Below are positions 1 to 12,300 of a DNA stretch of 64,000 nt, in pieces. Source of the stretch: Diplolepis rosae (lineage: Eukaryota > Arthropoda > Insecta > Hymenoptera > Diplolepididae); the NCBI GenBank assembly GCA_030998225.1, contig JAPYXD010000701.1, forward strand, positions 14,368,501 through 14,432,500. Reading direction: 5' to 3'. Numbering within the stretch: the stretch's first letter is position 1; each line of letters begins with the position of its first letter. Under the pieces are notes generated by a model. That model did not search any database and had not been told where the DNA came from. It saw only the letters and a program-made list of their open reading frames with translations. Both the position numbers and the translations under genes were made by a program.

Positions 1-292
1 ACTTCAAAAATCTCTAGCTTTTCCTAGGCCTTTATTATTTCAAATATCTAACAGGCTTTCTTTTAGAAATTTTAGAAATTCTGGGGTGGCTCGTTCTCCA
101 GAGATTGCGTCATGTATCTTTAAAATGAAATTTTTTTACTGTGGATAAAAGAACGGAATATCGTACAAGATTTCCTAGTTTTGATTAACGTGTTTGTTAC
201 TAGATCGTCAATACAAATATTATATTAAAAATTTTAATAATTACGATTAGTTTAAGCATGTTATGATTTTAATTGATTAATTTTTGTTTCAG

Positions 293-360
293 TTACGGCC
301 TTAAATACTTACATTGCTGTGACTCTAGTCTACGTAGTATGCATTTTTTACGCTTCACAG
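293..360 (+). CDS. SLC5 exon A (first in window)
   Basis: Acceptor TTTGTTTCAG ends at 292 and donor GTAAAT begins at 361. The exon starts with the last two bases of a codon and encodes [22 protein letters not shown], a membrane helix. It ends on a codon boundary, in phase with the next exon. Confidence 0.85.
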
Positions 361-3300
361 GTAAATCTGACTTTATTATAACTATCAGTAATTTCAACTA
401 CAGTTGTACACGAAAAAATAAAATAGTTAAAAGCGCCATTTTAAATGGCCAGTTTACCCTCTGGAAGGCAATATAGAAAGTAATACATTTTATTTTTGCA
501 AGTGTTATTACATACTTAAATTGCACTATTTATCATTTTGTTTTATTTTTTGATAGTTGAATGGTAGATAGTGAAATTCAAGTTGCAACACTTGCAAAAA
601 TATAATGTAAAATTTACTATTTTATATTCCAGATCGCAAACTGGCCATTTGAAATGACACTTTCAGCTATTTCCTTTTTTGCATGTGACACAAAAATAAT
701 TATGTCAATATTAAAAGGAAGAATAGGAAACTGGAATAAATAGATATAAAACATAGATAAATTTGAAATATACACAATAAGCTATAAAATAAGCTATAAT
801 CTGCAAAATAAACAAGTTTTTATGGTTTTATTTATTTATAGGGAGGCATGAAAGCTGTCATAATGACAGATACCTTCCAAGCTGCTGTTCTCTTGGGTTC
901 GCTATTTTTAATTCTTGGATATGGAATATTTTGGGCGGGTGGATTTTCCACTATTTGGGAAGACAGCCTGCGAACAAACAGGCTAGAACTTTTCAATATG
1001 GATGCAACACCGACTGTCAGGCACAGTTTTTGGAGTGTTGTTGTGGGTGGCACATTTTACTGGGCCACGATGTTCTGCAGTAATCAAGCTTCCATTCAAA
1101 AATATCTCAGTGTTGAAAATATCAGCCAAGTCAGAAAGTAGGTCATCTAAATTATTTTAAATAAAAAAGTTTAAAAATTAAGAATAAATACACTCAAGAT
1201 CAATGAATTGTGAACTCTTACCGACCGACGTGATTCTGATCCATGCTAAGTTACCGACGGAACCTTGACGAGAAATATTTCAGTTGATAAAATCCACGCG
1301 TTAGTCAATTATTCTTCGCAGATTTTATAACAAAATTTGGAAATCCTCACGAATTTCCTCGCGTAGATCTTGTCCGAAATAACGACGAGGATTTCCTCCA
1401 TGTAGAATGGACATAAGTAGGGTTACCAGATGTCCTGATATATCAGGAAAAGTCCTGATTTATCATCGGTTTCTATTTTTTGTGCGAAATTTGTTTCTAC
1501 TTTTATAATCTAGCGGGGGAAAGGTGGGGGGGGGGGGGAATTAATGACCTTTTTTTATATGTTCTGATTCAAAATTTGCGAGTGTCCTGATTTCCATTCC
1601 GACCCACCTGGTAACCCGAGACATAAGGAGACCAAAGTAGTGTAAACGGAAATGAGCAACTTGTACTTTGTGCGATACGTACACACAGAAAATGTTAAAA
1701 AGTGCCATTACAAATAGCCATATAGATCTTTCTAAGGATAAAACAATAAATAATACTTGCATAAATAAAATGTATTATTTATTATTTTGTCCTTCAGAGA
1801 TCAAGATGGCCATTTAAAATAGCACTATTTGCTATTTTTCTGTACATAAACCTTAAGTGGCAGAAAATTAAAAAAATTTTTTTCTTGACAGGGAATTCAA
1901 TTGGTTTAACCATTCTGACTTAACTTATATCTACTTGAATTTTCCATTACATCAACTGTTACACTTCCCAACACGAGTCAGTCGTTAAGTTATATCGTAA
2001 CTCATCATGAATCAGAACCACTTCGATCGGTAAGTTTTCTCGGGCTGATGTAGCTTTGTTTTCATTATACAATGCTTTATTTCAGAGCACTATGGGTGTC
2101 TTCTCTGGGTCTAATACTAATCTACACAGTTAACTTCATGACCGGTATGGTTCTCTACAGCATTTATAAAAATTGCGATCCTTTACTAGCAGAGCAAATC
2201 ACAGGCTATGACCAATTGTTGCCATTATATGTAATGAATCATATGGGCAATTTAAAAGGAGTGCCTGGCTTTTTCGTCGCTGGTATTTTTGCTGCGTCAC
2301 TCGGGTGTGTTTGAATTTCTAATTATAATTAAAAACACTGCTGAATATATATTCGTGTTTGATTAAATAAATCAGTTTTCACATTAAAATTTGAGCACTT
2401 AGAAAAAAATTTGATGGAATAATGCTAAAAAGATTTTTAAGATGTTCTTGGGATTGCAATTACAATTGAAGGACTAAATGTAATAAGAGCACATAAAACT
2501 TTTCCATGTGAAAACAAAGTCCCCTGAAGGCTTTCAAAAAATAGTTGAGTTCCAATTTTTGAAAGATATATATGGATGTGAAATTTTATTGCACATCTGC
2601 ATCCCTCTAAAAAAATTGTAGCTCTTTTAGCTTTCAAAATAAAGCCGAAAAAGTGACTTTTGGGAAAAATCGATTTTAATCCGTTTTTCTCTACAACTCG
2701 TGCTTTGCTTCTTAGTTTTTGGAATTTTTCAATGAAATTTTCAGGGAATGCACTTTCGAGTGTTCTCCTACTGATAGAGTAACAGGAATTCAGAAAATTA
2801 TTTTTGAAAAATTGTTAATTTTTTCTTGATGCTCGGCGTGAATCGAACTTTTGAAACTTTTATTATTTTGTTTATCGAGGAGATTGTAAGCCATCAAAAA
2901 CTTCTTGCGACGAAAATTCGGAGAAAACTGTGATAACGTTTTTTGAAACGTTAAAGTTAAAGTTTCAGATCAAAATATGTAATCGTTAAAGATTAGTCAT
3001 GATGTTAGTTAATGTCAGCCATATACTATATACTCTAATGTACACCTAACGTTTACACTTAAATTCAGCTCAACTCTTAAGGAGGTTCTCTTGAAAATCA
3101 CTTTTCTTTAGATTTCTTTTAAACTTGGTAAATAAGTACTTTTTACCATGATCTACAAAGCGGTAAAAAGATTAGCATCAAGACCGGTACTTAAAATCGA
3201 GAAATTAAGCTCTAAAGTTGAATCTCTTAACACGTGTTAGATAGGCGTAGTTCAGTTTCGCGATACCTTTCTTTACATTAAAAGCACAATTTTCTTTAGA

Positions 3301-6300
3301 TTTTTTTGGAAAACTAGTATATTATACTAGAGATTATAAGGAATCATATGCCATCATAAAAAATACGTGTACCGGCACTACTTTTAAAGATATACGTTGT
3401 TGAAACTCGCAGTTACACAAATTCTTAGCCGGCTTGCTGAAGTAAATATGGTGACTTGGCAACACAGCATCAACAGCGCGCGCGTACGCTTACATTTGAC
3501 ATTGCTTCCAGAGCTTTGTTTTTACGAGCAGCTGATTTTTGTGAAATAAAAAATCCATTTTTGTTGCGAAATTTATTAGACATCTTATTAGTATTTACAA
3601 ACTGTCAATAAACTCATAATATAACCTCTCTCACACCATATGCTTTCGACCTGTCGACTCGATATGAGAAAGACAGGAAAGCGGTGTTACCAAATCGCAC
3701 AAATCGACGTAAAAGACACATTTTGTTACTTTTGCGCATAAACGGTGCTCAACTCATTCGGTTAGAAAGCTTAACAGTAATTCCACTACCTATGATAGAG
3801 TAGGATGAGCACATCTACGGGCAAGAGAACGTCCTTAAGCGACCTTGAATTTTTATTTCATAAACAAACCTATGCACACGTTCATTCCACTTTGTCTAAA
3901 ACTATTTTAAAATAGATACGGATCAGTTTGTCTTTAAATTTTCACGGGATGTTAGACATTAAAGTGTAAATTATGACTAATCCTAAACTAATACATATTT
4001 CATTTTTTATATTTTTTTCTTCCAGGGGAGAAAAGAGAATGCATTTACGCACGTTGTGCACGACTTGATCGAAGCAATACCCACTAAACTCAAAACCTCC
4101 TATTGTCTCTCTCTTTCGCTCTCACCGAGTTTGCAGACTGACGTTGCCACTTACAGAGCGGCCTATGGCTTGTCTCCTCTATCTATAATATCTCCATGAG
4201 CACTACAGTTTCCTTGAACAAGCCGCCGGACTGTTTCCCTCTACCCAGCATCTCCAGCAGTTCTTGCTTCTATTCGGTCCTCCACAATGGGCCGCCATAT
4301 GACCGAAGGCGAGGCAGCGGTAACATCTGTTTGTCACTTTTCTATGGATTTTGCAGGAGACCCACCCGATCTTTATGTTGGCTACTTTGAGAGCCTGAAG
4401 GCCTGCGCTTTCTCCAGTGTCACGTAAGCCTTCCGTGTTTCTCTACACAGCCGCCTTGTGAGTGACACCTTCATCTTCATCGCCATCTCTTCTCCGAGGA
4501 AGTTGCTGATGGCCTCTTCGACTTCCACATCCTCCGTGGTTGGATCAATATTTCTTATTTCCAGCTCGATGCGAGGGATCAGGTGGCCAATGGATCCACC
4601 ATCGCCAACCACGCCTTGAAAAGCAGAATTGAGCCTCCCTCTGTCCTCCGCAGCCCACTTAATCTCTACCAAGAGATCCTTCGAGCGGGTATCCCTGATG
4701 CCCTGGACTTTATAGACACAGAAGAATCGGTGCTCTCACCGCTTCTGGGTGAGTGCGTCTACGTCGCTTCGGTTTTCCTACCTCCGCCTTCGCTTTTAGT
4801 TTAGGTTTCGGGGCTTTTATTCTAGCCCAGACCTCCATGCACTCCTCCTTCCTAATAGAAGTTTTTGGCTTCTTCTCCTCCGGCCTTTTTGTAGAAGTTT
4901 CCTGTAGATTCACGGTTGGTTCACGTTGCCTCTTCCGCAAGTCCGGAATAGACTTCGCTGCAGGTGGTGGGGCTGTTTGGTACCCCTCGCTAACGAGGTT
5001 TCCTCTACCTATCACTCTCCTTCCTTTTATCCTTGGCTACTCCCAGGCCAAGGAAGTACTCGAATGATTCGAAATAGCTTATCTTTCAAACTTGAGGACG
5101 CGTCCGATGGTTTGTTTAGGGCTCTCTATTCGATTTCAAGCGAAACCTAAATAGAATCCAAGCCTGAAAATTTCATTAAAAAATTCCAATAACTGACGAG
5201 CAGAGTACAAATTGAAGTAAGAAACGTATTGAAATATATTTTATTAAAAAGGTCACTTTTTGGCTTTAATTCTAAAACTTAAAAAGCTAAACTTTTTGTC
5301 TAGAGGAAAAACATGCATGATAAAATTTCATATGCAAATATATCCTTTAGAAATTAAAATTGGATTTTTTCTTGAAAACCTCGATAGGACTTTGTTTTTG
5401 CATGGTTAATTTTTATAATTTTTTTCATGTCAAGTTAATGTGTGATCTGCCACGAGAAAAAGGACAAAATGCGGCAAAGCCGAATTTTACAAGAGAGCCG
5501 AGTGAAAATTCGCTGAAATCATGCCCCTCAGGTAGAATCGGGCGATCCTGAAAATGACCCCCTCCACTTACCACTACAAAGAAGAGCCAATCCTGCCCGA
5601 AGAGAACGACACCCGTATACGCACATGGACACGATCAAGCATGAGGTGTGAGTAAGTGGAGAGGCAGGTTTTTCTCTGCTCACCGAGAGCAGTGATACAT
5701 CCGGTTTCGACCGAACTTTAAAATGATTTTTCGATAAAAATGAATCTTCAAAATTTTTTTTGAAAAACACCATTTGATAGGGGAAAAAACGATTTTTCTA
5801 TAAGTATCAAAAACATAAAATCGATTTTTTCCGCATGAGGTCCCTTTTCTCGTGGCAGGTCATATATTTTCTATTTGATTTTAAAATTATTTTTGAAACT
5901 TGTACTGTTTTAAGGAGGTCCACTTGTGTGCCAGCGGTACTACAAGTAGGAGCGCTTTTTCAGAAATTTTTTTTCGAAAGAACTACTTAAAATTTTTCAA
6001 CGAATTATACGTTGTCTTTAAGATTTATTTTGATATTTTATAGATTAATTTTTTCAAAAGGTTAATTGGAAGCCTAATATTTACTCAGGGCGTTCTAAGT
6101 GGCTTGCTCAAAAAGTGGTGGTGAAATTTTGGACAAGATTCTGCTCGAACCAGTTGTCTAAAATAAGAAAGAAAAAAATCTCGTTATTTGCTGTTAATCG
6201 GTCAAGAAACCCACGTAGGATTTTGTCAAAATTTTGAAAATTGATAAAATGGCGGTCTTATCGAAAATTGATTGTTTTCATGCATTTTTTCGTGGTGTTA

Positions 6301-9300
6301 TGAGCTGTAAAAAATGAAAAAATCTAAATTTCAAAAAACTGCTACGTGGGTACTTTGAGTTATCTTTGCAGATTAATCAGTTGAAATTCCCATTGATCTG
6401 TTCAGTAGATTTTTCTTGATGCTGTCCACAAATTTCAAAAACACAGTTGAAAGAAAAACACTTTCAAAGTTTGAAAGGTTCGAGTATAATCTTTGTGCGG
6501 GCACTTTTAACGCACTGTCACGTATTAAGTAAGCTGAATCCGTAAAAATTATTTTACGCCAATATTTTTCACGCCCTAAAGATACGAGAAATGTAAAAAA
6601 AATCGATTTTATAAAATTATCACACAGGTGGACCCCTTTAATAGTCAGACTTTAATGGTTTTATAATTTGTACTAACTCTTTTTCCATATATTTATTACT
6701 ATTAAAGGACTGTGGCTAGTGCTCTTAATTCATTAGCTGCCATTACAGTAGAGGATGTCTTACAAGGTTTATTTAATATTACTTTACCAGCACGACAAGG
6801 CGCATCTTATGCTAGATGGATTAGTATATTGTTTGGAGGCCTTAGTTTCGCTCTAGTATTTGTCGTTGAACGACTTGGAGGTGTTCTTGAGGTAACCACA
6901 AAAAATTTGTATTCATATTTTGGATATTCAGTTAAGATTAGAAGAGCAACTAAAATAATTCCAACATAATCCTATTAGAATTTATCATATAAATTATATC
7001 CCATTTGCAATAATTCAAAAATTTTCGAAATCTACAGTACCGGTCAGAATTGTGGAATCACCTGTTTTTCGATAATTGCTTAAATTATCCTAATTTGAAT
7101 TATGTAAGTGAAAAAATTTGTTCTCTTAATTAAATTGAAAGCTATCAAAATTCTTCATACAATGAGCCCAGCATGAATTCGTTTTGTTAATTTTTGAAGA
7201 AATTATTACAGAAAAAGTCAAAATTTCAATGCTTTCTTAAATTATAAATAACTTTCGAAATAATCAACATTTTTTAATGTTCTTGGACAAATTTTAAAGC
7301 AAAATTTCTACAAAATCGAACAAAATTCTTGGAATTGATGTGTAATTTTTTTCTTACATACTGCTCAAGGTTAAAGTTCAAATAAAAAAGTTTGGAAAAT
7401 CCCAATATTGATTTTGCTGAGAAAAACATTTTTATAAGATATATAAAACATATAATCATGAATTTTGTATCGAATTCCCTTAAAATATATATTCATATGA
7501 TTTTTATTATGATTTACCTACAGATGAAATGTTTTCGAAATTTCCCTACTTTTTTGTTACAATTTCAAGTCTTTGCATTATGCAAGGAAAAAATTAAAGA
7601 TTCATAACGATAATTAACTGCGATTCTGTAGAATCTTAGCTTTAAAATGAGCTTAAGAACATTAAAAAATATTTATTGTTTCAAAAGTTATTTAAAATTT
7701 AAAAAAACATTGAAATTTGGACTTTTTTTGCAATAACTTCTTCAAAATTTAACGAACCGACTTCATTCAAGACTAATTTTAAAGATAATTTTGATGGCTT
7801 TCACATTATTAAGAGTACAAATTTCATCATTCACAGAATTAAAATTAAGATAATTTAAGCAATTATCGAAAAACAGGTGGTCCCACAATTCTGACAGGTA
7901 AATAAGCAGAGTTGTATTAGTATATTGTGCAAGTAGGGGAAAAAAAATTTATTTTGCAGGTGTGAAGTTTGATGCGCGAGCAAAGCGAGGGTAACAACCA
8001 CACGAGTAAAATTTATGTTTTTTCCGTGTCGCACACGATTTCTTTTCTACTTTTAATAGATGAAAAGTAATGAATAAAAAGTTCAGTTTAGGCAAAGGTG
8101 CAACAATAAATGTGGAATACCTATTAATGCATTTAAATATAAAATGACAAATTCAATTGTTACTTTAAGTATAATTTCTTTTCCTCAAACAGGTTGCGTT
8201 GTCCTTCAATGGAATGGTTGGTGGAGTAACATTAGGGTTATTCTCTCTAGGAATGTTTGTACCATGGGCAAATGCAAAAGGAGCCATGGTAGGAGCGATT
8301 ACAAGTTTAGCTTTGGTTGGATGGATTGGGTTAGGTGCACAAATTTCTGCAGCTAAAGGCCAGATTCATCAAGATGGAAAGCCTATATCTGTTAATAAAT
8401 GCTCTTGCGTTAATGAAACCATCCTTTCTTTGTTACAACCAGAAGAAGCTTTCCAAGATGCTTGGTCTATCTACAGAGTAAGTTATAGTATTTTCCCTAA
8501 ATTATCTACCATAGGGTTTGTTAAACAACATTTTTTTGCAGTGTTGGAATAGTACATTGTGCAACTAGGGGAAAAAAATTTATTTTGCGAGTGTGAAGTT
8601 TGATGCCCGAGCAAAGCGAGGGTAACAATCACACGAGTAAAATAAATGTTTTCCCGTGTTGCACACGATTTTTTTTCTACTATAGGGTCAGAAAGTGGAT
8701 TTGTTTGCCCCGCACGGGGCAATAAAGTCCACTTTATGGCCCGCTAGTAGAAAAAACTATTATATTTAGGTTGTTACTTAAGGGCATGTGATACTTAGGA
8801 AATTAGAAAATTTGATTGATTTTTGGTTTCTACATGTTTGTGTCCAAACTACATGAACTTGAATTTTCAAAATTTGGAAAACAGTGGAGAAGATAAAAAT
8901 GGGTTTAGCAAAATATACCGAAATTTTTTTCTTCACTATTAAAACTAAAAGTAGTCCATCTACGTCCAGGTTTCATCTTCTCTAACATTTCACAAATTGT
9001 GAAAACAAAATTTTATATATTTTGGACACAAACATGTAGAAACTGGACTAAATTGTTGACATGAACTTTCTATTTTTCTCAAGTAGCAAGTTTATGTGAA
9101 CAAGTTGGTCCAGTTTCTACATATGTGTGTCCAAAACACATTAAGTTCCTTTCTTAAATTTGGAAAATGGTAGAAAAGATGAAAACGAACGTAAATAGAC
9201 TACTTTTGCTTTAGACAATAAAAAAGCTTTCTTCGTGGATTTTTCTGAAATTGGATTATTTTTTAAACAAAAAGTAGTCTATCTACGTCCGTTTTCATCT

Positions 9301-12300
9301 TATCTTCCATTCATCAAACTTTAAAAAGAAAATTTTATGTATTATACTTTAGATACAAACGTATAGAAACCTGAAATCAATAAAATTTAGTAATCTTCTA
9401 AGTATCACATGCCCTTAAGTTTTTAGTATTCTTCAACAGAAGAACTGTATCATCATGGTATAAGGGTCGTTCAATAAGTCCTTAGAAAAATACAGAAAAA
9501 CAAATTATTTTGTGTAAATTTTTTCAAGATTGGAATTAAAAAAAAGTCACTGGGGGCCAAATCCGGTGAATATAGTGGATGTTGTAATAATTAGAATTTT
9601 AATTCCATAATTTTGGCCAGTGAAACTGCGTAGGTGTGCACCCGTGCGTTGTCTTGATGGAAGAGGATCTTTTTCCAATAAGGACGTTTTTTCATGATTT
9701 CTTCGCTCAACCGGTGCAACAACGACGCATAATACGCTCCAGTTATCGTTTATCCTTTTTCCAAGTAATCGGTATAGACGATTCCGCGCGCATCCCAAAA
9801 ACCGTGGCCATCACCTTGCCGACCGATTTCACCGCCTTCGCCTTCTTCAGAGCCCGTTCCCCTTCCAAAACCCATTGTTTTGACTGTTCCTTTATCTCTG
9901 GAGTGAAGTAATGTATCCATGTTTCGTCCACAGTTATGTATCGACGCAGAAACTCGTCAGGATTGCGACGGAAAAGCGCCAAAATAGCCTCAGAGTCGAC
10001 CACACGATTGCATTTATTCTCCTCCGAGAGCAAATGCGGCACCCATCTTACCAAGATTTCTTTCACACACAATTTTTAGTGCAAAATTGAAAACACTGTA
10101 CCTTGCGATATGCCTGTGGCCTCAACTCTTTCACGCACTTTGATTCGCTGATTACTCAAGACCATATCGTGGATTTTGTCAATCATTTCGGGGATAGTCA
10201 CTTCCACTGAACGTCCCGAACGATATTCATCTTTTGTGAATGTACAGACACGTTTAAACTCATTTACCCAATTATAAACAGTTGCAAACACAGGAGCAAA
10301 TGTGCCATGAACTTCATCCAACTCAGCTTTGATCTCTTTCGGTGTTAAGCCTTTTAAATATAAGTGTTTAATCATCGCTCGAAACTCACTTTTCCCTATT
10401 TTTCTAATTGCACAAAAGTATTTCGCTTCAATCGACAATAAAAATGAAATCATGTGATGAATATAACTGAGACTTTAACAGCTGTCTAGTGAGTAATAGT
10501 GCTTACTAAACCCAGCCCACTTTTGATACAACGAGCGCCATCTTTTGGATTTTCTGAGGACTTATTGAACAACCCTCGTGTCATCTTTTCAAAGTATACA
10601 CAGAAGACTGTTCTTTTGAAGAGCCGGAATAAAATTCCAATTGGTTGAACAAAATCTATTGGATCTATAACTTAATTCTTGCGGTTTTTTTTTCAAAATT
10701 TGAACGTTTTTTTAAGAGAAACATGTACAATAGTATTATTCAAAGTATTGCTCATCTGAAGCTATGACTTTTCCCCATCTTTCTGGAAATTTGTGGATTC
10801 CATCCCAAAAGAACTGCGCCGGCTTGGTGGCCAAGAATGAATCAAGCCAATTTTTGATACCCTGTTCTGATGTGAACCGTATTCCAGTGAGGGCGTTCTG
10901 TATCGACCGGAACAAAGGGTAGTCAGAAGGGGCAAGGTCTGAGCTATAAGGCGGATGGGGTAAAACTTCCCATCCACTGTTTTCCAAATAGTTCTTAACA
11001 GGAATAGCAACATGGGGCCGAGCGTTGTCATGATGGAAAATTATTCCCTCGTGTCTGGTCGCATATTCCGGGCGTTTTTTGGCTATTGCTCTCTTCAAAC
11101 GGATTAATTGCGTTCGGTAACGTTTTCCATTGATGGTTTCACCCGGTTTTAGCAGCTCATAATACAGCACACCCTTCTGATTCCACCGAATACAGAGCAT
11201 TACCTTCGCGCCATGGATATTCGGTTTTGCCGTTGATTTGGTTGGTTGGCCGGGTTTCACATATGATTTTTTGCGCTTGAGGATGTTGTAATGGATACAT
11301 TTTTCATCACCAGTCACAATCCGATGCAAAAATAACTTCTTTTTGTGGCGTTCCAGCAGCATTTCGGACAGGCAAAACCGCTTTTTAACGTCTCTCGGCT
11401 TGAGTTCATGTGGAACCCAATTTCCTTGCTTTTGAATGTATCCGGCTGCTTTTAAACGTTTTGAAATGGCTGCTTGAGTGACTCCCAAAGATTCTGCGAG
11501 CTCTTCTTGTGTTTGGCAACAATCTTCATCGAGTAATACTTCCAGTTCTTCATCTTCAAACTTTTTTGGCTGCCCAGGACGTTCTTCGTCTTCCAAGCCA
11601 AAATCACAACTTTTAAATCGTGCAAACCACTTTTGGCACGTTCGCTCAGCTAGAGCATGTTCACCATAAACGTCCACCAAAATACGATGACTTTCGGCAG
11701 CAGTTTTCTTCATATTAAAGTAATGAAGAAGAACTCCCCGCAAAAACACTTTTTCAGGCACAAAGTTCGACATATTTGAGTGAAAAAAATTATTGTTGTT
11801 TACGCTTCAAATGAATGACATATACTGAAAAAGACGCACAATGACAGTAGCTTTCCAACGCATGTTCGGAATATTGGAACGATGGAATAATAATCAAGTT
11901 ACGCCATCTCTTAGCAAACTGCACGAATTAAGTTATAGATCCAATAGTTAAAAAACCTACTTAAAAAACTAGTAACCAGTCAATTGCTCAATCTTATCAG
12001 TTTACCAAAATAATTGTTGGTTCGTAACAATAGTTTATTTAACTCTACCAAATTTTTCTGTAGATAGAAATAAATGCTGTAAGGTTGGAACAAATATTTT
12101 TTGCACTTTAAAATGTAAACAGTCTGTTATTTTCATTTTTCTTCCTTAAGTTCATTATCATTTTAAGCGCTACTAAAAACTTTTCCAGAAACCCACGTAT
12201 TATAAAGTTTTTGGGGTTTAAAATTTGTCACTGAAATTTAATATTTGTTGACTAAGAGATCGAAATTGAGATTTGGTGCAATTGTTTTAAAAGAAAATTT

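Larger units (their letters stand above)
2490..5425. repeat. Large element with about 260-bp diverged inverted arms
   Basis: About 2490-2750 is matched in inverted orientation by about 5165-5425. Shared blocks include AACAAAGTC, GAAATTTTAT, AAAGCC-AAAAAGTGAC and TGGAATTTTT-AATGAAATTTTCA. Between the arms lie a TTAA MITE (3081-3834) and a LINE ORF1 fragment. No transposase is recognisable inside, so this is either a long-TIR DNA transposon that lost its genes or a foldback element. Confidence 0.45.

Noticed and set aside
832..1053. Minus-strand ORF over SLC5 exon B
   Set aside because: Antisense shadow of a well-supported exon.
4583..5150. Plus-strand ORFs at 4583-4804, 4753-5067 and 4926-5150
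   Set aside because: Shadows of the minus-strand LINE ORF1 fragment.
11478..11669. Serine-rich plus-strand ORF
   Set aside because: Antisense of the mariner transposase.
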